A stretch of DNA of 56,515 nucleotides from Mucilaginibacter kameinonensis (GTDB lineage: Bacteria > Bacteroidota > Bacteroidia > Sphingobacteriales > Sphingobacteriaceae): contig NZ_RCWZ01000010.1 of the NCBI RefSeq assembly GCF_003675385.1, forward strand, positions 1-56,515, read 5' to 3'. Numbering within the stretch: the stretch's first letter is position 1; every line of letters begins with the position of its first letter. Both the position numbers and the translations under genes were made by a program. Shown here in pieces: positions 8,776 to 16,043 of the stretch. Under the pieces are notes generated by a model. The model had not been told where the DNA came from. It ran no database searches and was given only the letters and a program-made list of their open reading frames with translations.

Positions 8776-8892
8776 TGTAGAGACGCATCACATGCGTCTC
8801 CCGTAGGACAAGCAATCGAAAATAAATAGTCTCCTGCAGGACGAGCAATCGAAAATAAATAGTTCAATAGACGCGTGTGATGCGTCTCTACA
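8776..8892. repeat. Compound intergenic element: inverted repeat with internal direct repeats
   Basis: Outer arms 8776-8798 and 8870-8892 are complementary at 22 of 23 positions (TGTAGAGACGCATCACATGC and partner). Between them are two 25-nt direct repeats, 8806-8830 and 8839-8863, identical at 24 positions (core GAGCAATCGAAAATAAATAG). No coding potential. It resembles a non-autonomous palindromic repeat and may also end transcription of the helicase gene. Confidence 0.75.
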
Positions 8893-8919
8893 GAAAAAAG
8901 AACATCACCACTATACCAT

Positions 8920-10266
8920 ATGAAACACATCCTCCCATTCCTTCTCCTCATCCTAACCCTCCCGGCGACCGCGCAAACCATTGTAAAACAGGATGCGGGG
9001 ATCAAGCAAATGGTTGATGAGGTATCGGCCAAAAACATTGAAGGTACCATCCGCAAACTGGTTAGCTTTAAAAGCAGGCATACGCTCAGCGATACTACCA
9101 GTAAAACCACCGGCAGCGGCGCCGCGCGCAACTGGATCAAGGCTGAAATGGAGAAATATGCTGCGGAATCCAACGGGAGGATGATCGTTCAGTTTGATAC
9201 GTTTACCCAGCCTAAGGGCACACGGATTGACAAACCCATCAAACTCAAAAACGTACTGGCTATATTAAAAGGTACCGATGCCAATGATACCCGTGTGTAC
9301 CTTGTATCCGGCCATTATGATTCGCGCATTAATGATGTGATGGATGCCAATGGTGTTGAGCCGGGAGCCAATGATGATGCCTCCGGCACCGCGCTTTCTA
9401 TGGAGCTGGCCAGGGTAATGGCCAAACGGTCGTTTCCGGCTACCATTATTTTCATGACTGTGGTTGGCGAAGAGCAAGGCCTTTACGGATCGGCCAACGT
9501 TGCCAAACGCGCCAAAGCCGAAAACTGGAATGTGGATGCCATGCTGAATAATGATATTGTAGGCAATACCTATGGCATGGAAACCGACCTGAAGGATAAC
9601 CGCAGTGTACGGGTTTTCAGTGATGGCGTGCCTACCGCGGCTACTGATAAACAAGTGGCGGCTTTAAAATCATTGGGGGGAGAAAATGACAGCCCGTCGA
9701 GGGAGTTGGCGAGGTACACCAAAGAAATTGGCGAACGCTATGTTGATCAGTTGGATGTGAAGCTTATTTATCGCCGCGACCGTTATCTGCGCGGTGGCGA
9801 TCACCTGCCGTTTTTAGAGCAGGGCTTTACAGCTGTGAGGTTTACCGAAATGAACGAGAACTTTAACCGCCAGCACCAGAATATCCGTACCGAAAATGGT
9901 GTTGAATACGGCGATCTGCCCGACTTTGTAGATTTTAATTATGTACAAAAGGTGGCGCGTATGAATCTATCAGTATTGGCCAATCTTGCTTCGGCCCCTG
10001 CCGAGCCTCAAAACGTGGGCGTTATCACCAGCGATCTCACCAACAAAACTAAACTGAAATGGGACGCTCCGGCTACCGGAAAAAAGCCGGCCGGTTATTA
10101 CGTGTTGATGCGTGAAACTATCAGCCCATATTGGGAAAAGAAGTTTTATGTAACAGATACTACTGCCACACTCAATTATTCAAAGGATAATTATTTTTTT
10201 GCGGTACAGTCGGTTGATGCGGAAGGGCATGAGAGTTTACCGGTGTTTCCTAAGCCAGTTAGATAG
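8920..10266 (+). CDS. Secreted M28-family zinc aminopeptidase with C-terminal Fn3-like domain
   Basis: Exported metallopeptidase of family M28, expected to release N-terminal residues using two zinc ions. The signal peptide covers residues 1-18 (ending PATAQ). Metal ligands are visible in order: GHYDS (H132), GANDDASG (bridging Asp near 153), VGEEQGLYG (catalytic Glu and ligand Glu near 185), LNNDIVG (Asp) and GGDHLPF (His). A peptidase domain of about 350 residues is followed by a domain of about 85 residues (TKLKWDAPATGKKPAGYYVL) with a fibronectin type III pattern. At 448 aa it is full length. It is flanked by repeat elements on both sides, so it is probably monocistronic. Confidence 0.87.
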   Translation: MKHILPFLLLILTLPATAQTIVKQDAGIKQMVDEVSAKNIEGTIRKLVSFKSRHTLSDTTSKTTGSGAARNWIKAEMEKYAAESNGRMIVQFDTFTQPKGTRIDKPIKLKNVLAILKGTDANDTRVYLVSGHYDSRINDVMDANGVEPGANDDASGTALSMELARVMAKRSFPATIIFMTVVGEEQGLYGSANVAKRAKAENWNVDAMLNNDIVGNTYGMETDLKDNRSVRVFSDGVPTAATDKQVAALKSLGGENDSPSRELARYTKEIGERYVDQLDVKLIYRRDRYLRGGDHLPFLEQGFTAVRFTEMNENFNRQHQNIRTENGVEYGDLPDFVDFNYVQKVARMNLSVLANLASAPAEPQNVGVITSDLTNKTKLKWDAPATGKKPAGYYVLMRETISPYWEKKFYVTDTTATLNYSKDNYFFAVQSVDAEGHESLPVFPKPVR

Positions 10267-10297
10267 ATTGAGAGAGATTAGAGGCTATAACGAAAAG

Positions 10298-10379
10298 ATG
10301 TCATTGCGAGGTACGAAGCAATCGCATGCTATACAGAGCGGCTTTGCTTCTGCGCGGTTGCCACGCTTTGCAATGACAT
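10298..10379. repeat. Palindromic GTCATTGCG repeat, copy 1
   Basis: This begins ATGTCATTGCGAGG and ends TTTGCAATGACAT, giving a long imperfect hairpin. It shares CGAAGCAATCGC and TATACAGAGCGGCT with the element at 19684-19763. It separates the M28 gene from a convergent ABC permease gene and could end both transcripts. Confidence 0.8.
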
Positions 10380-10421
10380 GGTTGTGTTTATCTCAGAAGT
10401 AAGCTACCTAATCACGAAAAG

Positions 10422-11222
10422 CTACTTCACGCTCTTACGCTGAACAATAAAATATCCGGTAATAAATACCACCAGGGCTATAGCCATGCTTACAAACACA
10501 TCTTTAGTAAAAACGTCAATTTGTAATGAGTGAGCTGGATCACCGTGATTGTTTTTTAACATGCTGCTGATGGCGGCCATGGGATGAGCATACGGAAACA
10601 GGTAACTATATTCCCAGCCTTTTGTAGCTGCTACAACGCCGGCTATGGTACATATAAAACCTATTCCCATCGGTTTTAAAAAATCGGCCCAGAACAGGCT
10701 GAGCAAAAACTGGATAGAAAGAATGCCCAATGACGACAGAAATAGTTTGAAATAGATCTGCGCCAGTTCTTTTTCCATGTGAAAATCGTCGAACCGTAAT
10801 TCCGGCTTTACTATACTGAGCAGGTTGCCAAAACCTATGGTAAACAACACAAACAAAGCAAGGCACATAAACACAAGGAAAACAGCGTAAAAAAACTTAG
10901 CCGCATAAACCGACCAGCGCGGGATTGGCAGGTTAAACAAAGTTTTCCAGGTATCGGCCCTGTGCTCAATACTGTTTACGGAGTATGCTATAAAGATGAT
11001 GTACATCGGTAGCACCAACGAGCCCATAATGCCAAGGATGGCACCTGCAAACTGCAGCCAAAGCATCATTGGCGGCATTGATGTCAGTTTTTCGCTTTTA
11101 GTATAAAAGCCAACAAACAGCAAAACCCCTATCAGCAAAGGCAGCATTACGGAAGCCCAGAAGCCAAGCGTTTTACGGCTTTTGTAAAACTCCGAACGGA
11201 ACGATAGTATAAATCCTTTCAT
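10422..11222 (-). CDS. ABC-2 type transporter permease
   Basis: A 266-aa polytopic protein with about six hydrophobic segments, starting LGFWASVMLPLLIGVLLFVGF near residue 20 and ending VSMAIALVVFITGYFIV. The N-terminal pattern (SFRSEFYKSRKTLGFWAS) is typical of permeases of the bacitracin/lantibiotic-immunity class (ABC2 membrane 4). It starts 3 nt after the ATPase gene stops and must be co-expressed with it. The probable role is export of, or protection from, a membrane-active compound; the substrate is unknown. The neighbouring LytTR two-component system is its likely regulator. Confidence 0.8.
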   Translation of the reverse strand: MKGFILSFRSEFYKSRKTLGFWASVMLPLLIGVLLFVGFYTKSEKLTSMPPMMLWLQFAGAILGIMGSLVLPMYIIFIAYSVNSIEHRADTWKTLFNLPIPRWSVYAAKFFYAVFLVFMCLALFVLFTIGFGNLLSIVKPELRFDDFHMEKELAQIYFKLFLSSLGILSIQFLLSLFWADFLKPMGIGFICTIAGVVAATKGWEYSYLFPYAHPMAAISSMLKNNHGDPAHSLQIDVFTKDVFVSMAIALVVFITGYFIVQRKSVK

Positions 11223-11225
11223 GGT

Positions 11226-12125
11226 TTAGGCGTTTTGGGTAATATCTAAAAATAATTTTTCAAGATCTTTTTGTTGTTTACCAATGCTGTAAACGGTCTG
11301 GCCACCTTTGTTCAACAAGCTATTGATATCGCCCATTTGTTGTTTGGAGATGTAGGGTATCGTTAAATGATCGTCTGTTACTTCTGTAACATTAATATGA
11401 TTACGGGTTAGCAGGTTGGCGGCATCAACTGTATTTTCCGCTTCAATACGCACCAGTGGTTTGCTGATGGCCTGTAAATCGGCTATGCTACCCTGAAAAA
11501 GCATCGCGCCATTGTTGATAATGCCCACGTGGGTTGCCATCCGCTCAATTTCGGCCAGCAGGTGGCTTGATATAAAAACGGTTTTGCCGTGTTGTGCAAC
11601 TAATTTTTTCAGCAACTCGCGGATTTCAATGATCCCGTTCGGGTCGAGGCCATTGGTGGGCTCATCTAAAATTAACAATTTAGGATCGGCTAGCAGCGCT
11701 AAGGCGATACCAAGGCGTTGTTTCATCCCTAATGAATATTGCCCGGCTTTTTTATTGGCAGCATGAGTTAGCTGCACCAGGTCAAGCATGTCTTCAACGC
11801 GCTGAGCAGGCACCTGTAATAATAAGGCCCTGTTCAATAAATTTTCTCTCCCGGTTAAATGCTGATATAAAGCAGGCTGCTCAATAAGCGAACCTATTTT
11901 TGAAAGTATATTGATGCGGTTTGTTTTGATATCCTGCTCAAAGATGTTGATGTTACCTGCATCGGGTTTAAGCAGGTTGAGCAGTAATTTGATGGTAGTG
12001 GTTTTCCCGGCGCCATTGGGCCCGAGAAAACCATATATGCTTCCTTCCGGAACTTGCAGCGCCAGCGACTTAACTACCTGCTGCTTACCAAAGGTGAAGG
12101 AAAGCCCTTCGGTACTAATTACCAT
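11226..12125 (-). CDS. ABC transporter ATP-binding protein (BcrA-like)
   Basis: A 299-aa ATPase with Walker A GPNGAGKTTT near residues 35-44, the signature YSLGMKQRLGIALALL, Walker B LLILDEPTNGLDPNG and switch His in ISSHLLAEIERM. After the nucleotide-binding domain (about residues 1-220) comes an extension of about 80 residues, as in antibiotic-resistance ATPases. Its ATG (12125-12123) overlaps by 7 nt the end of a small membrane-protein gene, and the permease gene follows after 3 nt. The three genes form a tight, probably translationally coupled operon. Function beyond ATP-driven transport is inferred. Confidence 0.85.
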   Translation of the reverse strand: MVISTEGLSFTFGKQQVVKSLALQVPEGSIYGFLGPNGAGKTTTIKLLLNLLKPDAGNINIFEQDIKTNRINILSKIGSLIEQPALYQHLTGRENLLNRALLLQVPAQRVEDMLDLVQLTHAANKKAGQYSLGMKQRLGIALALLADPKLLILDEPTNGLDPNGIIEIRELLKKLVAQHGKTVFISSHLLAEIERMATHVGIINNGAMLFQGSIADLQAISKPLVRIEAENTVDAANLLTRNHINVTEVTDDHLTIPYISKQQMGDINSLLNKGGQTVYSIGKQQKDLEKLFLDITQNA

Positions 12126-12331
12126 ATATTATTGTTTTTTGCTACTGAGCAAACGGTTTTAACCATTACAAAACCTTTATGAAACAATGAGGTAGCATGT
12201 ACTGCTGTGCGGCCAATTATTGCTGTTTCCTTTTTTTGCTCGAACTGGTAAGTTACACCCAAAATAAGGGCAAACATTACCGGGATCAATAACATGATAA
12301 AAGGATTTGAATTTTTGATAAGCGTTTTCAT
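12119..12331 (-). CDS. Small single-pass membrane protein leading the ABC operon
   Basis: A 70-aa protein starting MKTLIKNSNPF with one transmembrane helix (FIMLLIPVMFALILGVTYQF, residues 11-30) and a soluble tail that begins with a charged stretch (EQKKE). An in-frame ATG 12 codons earlier (12367) adds a less plausible hydrophobic leader. The stop codon overlaps the start of the ABC ATPase, which argues for translation. I know no named family. It could be a transporter subunit or signalling peptide; this is inference from position only. Confidence 0.6.
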   Translation of the reverse strand: MKTLIKNSNPFIMLLIPVMFALILGVTYQFEQKKETAIIGRTAVHATSLFHKGFVMVKTVCSVAKNNNIW

Positions 12332-12413
12332 TGTGAGTGGTGATTTTATACAACAAAGGAATATCAAAAAAATAACCTGCTAAAATCATTTAGACCAACT
12401 CACTTTGTTTATA

Positions 12414-12472
12414 GATGAACGGTTTTCTATACCTTTTAACCGGTTCATCGATAATAAAAGCCAGTTCATCGA
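12414..12472. promoter_or_regulatory. Candidate LytTR operator: 9-bp direct repeats with 12-bp spacer
   Basis: GTTCATCGA occurs at 12443-12451 and again at 12464-12472, a 21-bp period. An 8-of-9 inverted copy, TAGATGAAC, is at 12412-12420. Regulators with LytTR domains (AgrA, for example) bind pairs of roughly 9-bp direct repeats two helical turns apart. The site lies between the leftward ABC operon and the rightward kinase operon whose product includes a LytTR regulator. Confidence 0.6.
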
Positions 12473-12572
12473 AAAAAAGGGGGGCTACATATAAATAACC
12501 GGCCGATATCATTATCAAAATATTAAATTAGATGCCATACCCATAAACAAAAAGAGGATTTAAAAACCGCGA

Positions 12573-13628
12573 ATGGAGGCTTCATTACCATTACCAAAAC
12601 CCAGAACCGGCATTAAAACTGCCTGGATAATTTTTTGGCACCTGTTTTTCTGGACGGCCATCATATCCTTTTTTGTTTTCCTGGCCCGATTAAACGATGC
12701 GCAGCTTAGCAGCAAGGAACTACTGGTGATATTTTTACTGTACCCCGCTATCAATATCAGTCTGTTTTATCTTAATTACCTTATTTATATACCTAATTTT
12801 CTCAATAAAAAGCAATATTGGAAATACGCCGCAGTTGTACTTGCAAGTATTGTAATTTATGGCATAGGTAAATACGGAGTAGGGCTTTTATTTAAGGATA
12901 TTGTATTAGTACATCAAAAAGGCCATGTAACCGGCTTTGCTACTTATTTCTACAGCAGCATATTTACCAGCCTTATATTTGTGTTTTTGAGCACGGCATT
13001 AAAATTCAGTACCGACTGGTTTCTGAATGAACGGATCCAGCGCGATTTGGAAAACCAGCGACTGATTGCCGAACTTGCTTTTCTGAAATCGCAGATCAAC
13101 CCGCATTTTCTGTTCAACTCTTTAAATAGTATTTACTCACTGGCCTATCAGCGTTCAGAAACCACCCCGGAGGCCATTTTAAAGCTTTCGGAAATTATGC
13201 GTTATATGCTCTATGAGTGTAACGACAACAAGGTTGATTTGAGTAAAGAGCTTCAGTACCTGCAAAACTATATCGACCTGCAAAAGATCCGCTTTGGCAG
13301 CAAGGCTTTTATTGATTTTAAGGTTGATGGCAACATTACCGATCAGAAAATAGAACCGCTGTTGCTGATTGCCTTTATTGAAAACGCTTTTAAACACGGC
13401 GTTGCCAATGATATTAACTCGCCAATTAAACTGCTTATCAACGTAGCCGATGGCAAACTTCATTTCTACATTCAAAACAAAAAACACAACAATAACCGCG
13501 ACGCGGTGGGCGGGATTGGTTTAATAAATGTACAACGACGGCTCGATTTGCTTTATCCTGACAGGTATTCCTTAAAAATCAGAGATGAAGAATATACCTA
13601 CACTTGCGAATTATCAATAGATTTATAG
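12573..13628 (+). CDS. LytS-type sensor histidine kinase
   Basis: A 351-aa membrane kinase of the His_kinase (PF06580) class. Four hydrophobic segments fill residues 18-145. The phospho-acceptor is in SQINPHFLFNSLNS (H178). The ATP-binding part has IENAFKHGV (N box) and GGIGLINVQRRLDLLYPD (G box). The family phosphorylates LytTR response regulators such as the one encoded at 15037. The DUF1080 gene follows after 18 nt and the regulator after that, so all three are probably one transcript. With no large extracellular domain it may sense an intramembrane cue, perhaps the state of the adjacent ABC transporter. Confidence 0.85.
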   Translation: MEASLPLPKPRTGIKTAWIIFWHLFFWTAIISFFVFLARLNDAQLSSKELLVIFLLYPAINISLFYLNYLIYIPNFLNKKQYWKYAAVVLASIVIYGIGKYGVGLLFKDIVLVHQKGHVTGFATYFYSSIFTSLIFVFLSTALKFSTDWFLNERIQRDLENQRLIAELAFLKSQINPHFLFNSLNSIYSLAYQRSETTPEAILKLSEIMRYMLYECNDNKVDLSKELQYLQNYIDLQKIRFGSKAFIDFKVDGNITDQKIEPLLLIAFIENAFKHGVANDINSPIKLLINVADGKLHFYIQNKKHNNNRDAVGGIGLINVQRRLDLLYPDRYSLKIRDEEYTYTCELSIDL

Positions 13629-13646
13629 TTATAACCCATTATAACC

Positions 13647-14981
13647 ATGACCTATCTGAAAAAATTGCTCCCAGTACTGTTTTTAGCGATATCGGCCATT
13701 CCCGCAGCGGCACAAACCGACCCAAAGGCAACTGAAGTTTGGGATCCCGAACCTAAAGTGATTTTACCGGGCGTTGGCAACAAGCCACCATCTGATGCTA
13801 TTGTTTTATTCGACGGCAAAAACCTGGATAAATGGACCGATCAGAAAGGCAATAAGCCGGGCTGGATAGTAAAGGATGGCATTGTAACAGTAAAGCCGGG
13901 TAGCGGCTCCATCATCACCAAACAAAACTTTGCTGATTGCCAGTTGCATATTGAATGGCGTACACCGGCCGTTGTAAAAGGCGAAGGCCAGGAACGGGGC
14001 AACAGCGGTGTAATTATGCAAAGCAGATATGAACTGCAAATCCTTGATAGTTATAAAAACCGTACCTACTCAAACGGGCAAGCGGGTTCTATATATAAAC
14101 AATACGTGCCGCAGGTAAACGCTTCGCTTAAGCCTGGCGAGTGGCAAAAGTATGATATCATTTATACCGCCCCACGCTTTAATATCGACAGCTCGGTTAA
14201 AACGCCTGCCTATATTACAGTACTTCACAATGGCGTATTGGTTCAAAACCACGTAGCTATAAAAGGTACGGTGGCACATGTGGGCCAGCCAAAATATCAA
14301 AAACATCCCTTCGCGTTACCGCTTTTGTTACAGGAGCACGAGTTCCCGGTGTCGTTCCGCAATATCTGGATCAGGGAGCTTGGCGTTCAAAAGCTGTTGA
14401 ACGGTAAGGATAAAAAAGGCTGGTATACTTACCTGGATACTTTGGGCAAGGACAATGATGTGCATAATAATTTTGCTATTGAAAACGGCATGGTGCATGT
14501 TATGGGTAAATACTTTGGTTACCTGGCCACCCAAAAATCGTACGATAATTATTACCTGAAAGTGGTATTTAAATGGGGGACCAAACAATACCATCCGCGC
14601 GAAAAGGGTGCCCGTGACGCGGGTATTTTATACCATTTTGGCGAAGAGGATAAAGATGTGGTATGGCCACGATCAATAGAATGCCAGATACAGGAGGGTG
14701 ATTGCGGCGATATCTGGTGCGTACAGCACACCAGCGTTGTTACACCAAATAAGTCGGCCATTGAGTGGGACCAGCAACGCGTTTACCGAACCGCCAATTT
14801 TGAGAACCCGCGAGGTGAATGGAACACCATCGAGATTATTTGTAACGGCAACCAGATTGAGCATTATGTTAACGGGCATTTGGTAAACTGGGGAGTAGCC
14901 TCTTTATCTCATGGCCGCATCCTTTTACAATCTGAAGGGGCCGAAATCTGGTATAAATCTGTTGAATTGACGCCGTTGTAA
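13647..14981 (+). CDS. Exported tandem DUF1080 (3-keto-disaccharide hydrolase-like) protein
   Basis: A 444-aa exported protein with signal peptide (MTYLKKLLPV..AAAQ, residues 1-22) and two concanavalin-like DUF1080 repeats. The first, about residues 48-245, begins IVLFDGKNLDKW and has GNSGVIMQSRYELQILDS. The second, about 250-444, has DAGILYHFGEEDKDVVWPRS, a Cys-containing IQEGDCGDIWCVQ and ends EIWYKSVELTPL. DUF1080 proteins are annotated as 3-keto-disaccharide hydrolases in Bacteroidota. It lies between a sensor kinase and its LytTR regulator, which is unusual for a carbohydrate-active enzyme. Substrate unknown. Confidence 0.8.
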   Translation: MTYLKKLLPVLFLAISAIPAAAQTDPKATEVWDPEPKVILPGVGNKPPSDAIVLFDGKNLDKWTDQKGNKPGWIVKDGIVTVKPGSGSIITKQNFADCQLHIEWRTPAVVKGEGQERGNSGVIMQSRYELQILDSYKNRTYSNGQAGSIYKQYVPQVNASLKPGEWQKYDIIYTAPRFNIDSSVKTPAYITVLHNGVLVQNHVAIKGTVAHVGQPKYQKHPFALPLLLQEHEFPVSFRNIWIRELGVQKLLNGKDKKGWYTYLDTLGKDNDVHNNFAIENGMVHVMGKYFGYLATQKSYDNYYLKVVFKWGTKQYHPREKGARDAGILYHFGEEDKDVVWPRSIECQIQEGDCGDIWCVQHTSVVTPNKSAIEWDQQRVYRTANFENPRGEWNTIEIICNGNQIEHYVNGHLVNWGVASLSHGRILLQSEGAEIWYKSVELTPL

Positions 14982-15036
14982 CAAAAACAGCACACTAAAA
15001 AATTTAGAATAACCATTATTACATTATTTTTACGCT

Positions 15037-15774
15037 ATGATCAGATGTTTGGTAGTTGACGATGAGCCTTTGGCGCTGCATATTTTGGAAGATTATATAT
15101 CCAAAATGCCTTTTTTGCAATTGGTTAAAGCCACAACCAACCCTATCGAAGCACTTACCATGGTGCAGGCCGCCGAGGCTGACCTGGTATTTTTAGATGT
15201 GCAGATGCCTGAACTTACCGGCATCCAGTTCTTGAAAATCGCCAACGGCAAAGCCAAGGTCATTTTAACCACGGCTTATCCGCAATACGCGCTTGAAGGC
15301 TATGAGCTTGATGTGGTTGATTATCTGCTGAAGCCTATCGCGTTTGATCGTTTTTTTAAATCGGTACAAAAAGCTCAAAGTATTATCCAACCGGTGCAGG
15401 CCAAACCACAACAGGTGGTTGTACAGGCCGAACCTGTACAGCAGGATGATTTCTCGACGGATTTCATCTTTGTAAAAACCGAGCATAAAATTCAGAAGGT
15501 TTATCTTCATGATATTATGTTTATTGAGGGCTTAAAAGACTATATCAGCATTTTCACCTCTGCCGAGCGGATCATTACCCTGCAGGGCATGAAGAAGATG
15601 GAAGACGCCCTGCCCGAGAAACATTTTGTACGGGTGCATAAATCATACATCGTTGCCCTCAATAAAATAGACAGTATTGAAAGAAGCCGCATCCAGATAG
15701 GCGACAAGATCATCCCCGTAGGCGATACTTATCGCGACGAGTTTTTTAGGATGATTGAGAATAAGAATATTTAG
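15037..15774 (+). CDS. LytTR-family response regulator
   Basis: A 245-aa transcription regulator. The receiver domain (about residues 1-120) has the acidic pair VVDDE and phospho-acceptor D54 in VFLDVQMPELTG. A glutamine/valine-rich linker (about 122-138) leads to a LytTR DNA-binding domain (about 142-245) with HDIMFIEGLKDYISIFT and KHFVRVHKSYIVAL. It is the partner of the kinase at 12573. Expected targets are the 9-bp direct repeats at 12443-12472 in front of the ABC and kinase operons. The intervening DUF1080 gene leaves a 55-nt gap before this start. Confidence 0.87.
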   Translation: MIRCLVVDDEPLALHILEDYISKMPFLQLVKATTNPIEALTMVQAAEADLVFLDVQMPELTGIQFLKIANGKAKVILTTAYPQYALEGYELDVVDYLLKPIAFDRFFKSVQKAQSIIQPVQAKPQQVVVQAEPVQQDDFSTDFIFVKTEHKIQKVYLHDIMFIEGLKDYISIFTSAERIITLQGMKKMEDALPEKHFVRVHKSYIVALNKIDSIERSRIQIGDKIIPVGDTYRDEFFRMIENKNI

Positions 15775-15812
15775 GGGTTAAATTTTCGCGATAAGTCCGA
15801 ATACTTAATTAA

Positions 15813-15929
15813 TATGTCATTGCGAGCGAAGCGTGGCAATCTCGTAGCCAATGCATATCCGCCCTGTATAGCTACGAGATTGCCACGTCGCCCCAGTGCT
15901 TTTACCGCTCCTGCTCCTCGCAATGACAT
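15813..15929. repeat. Palindromic GTCATTGCG repeat, copy 2
   Basis: This begins ATGTCATTGCGAGCG and ends CTCGCAATGACAT. It contains a perfect 17-bp inner inverted repeat (15832-15848 with 15871-15887, CGTGGCAATCTCGTAGC). It lies just after the LytTR regulator stop and before the phytochrome gene, so it may end the upstream transcript. Confidence 0.8.
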
Positions 15930-16043
15930 GATTTATTTATTCTTCAAATAATCCCCTCCTTACAACTTGCCTATTTAAAAAATATATTTCATAGAAGTGT
16001 ATTTTTTGTATTTTACGCGGTCATTTATCCTATAAAACACACT

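Noticed and set aside
8806..8863. Two near-identical 25-nt repeats as a mini CRISPR array
   Set aside because: Only two copies with an 8-nt gap, enclosed in a larger inverted repeat, and no cas genes nearby.
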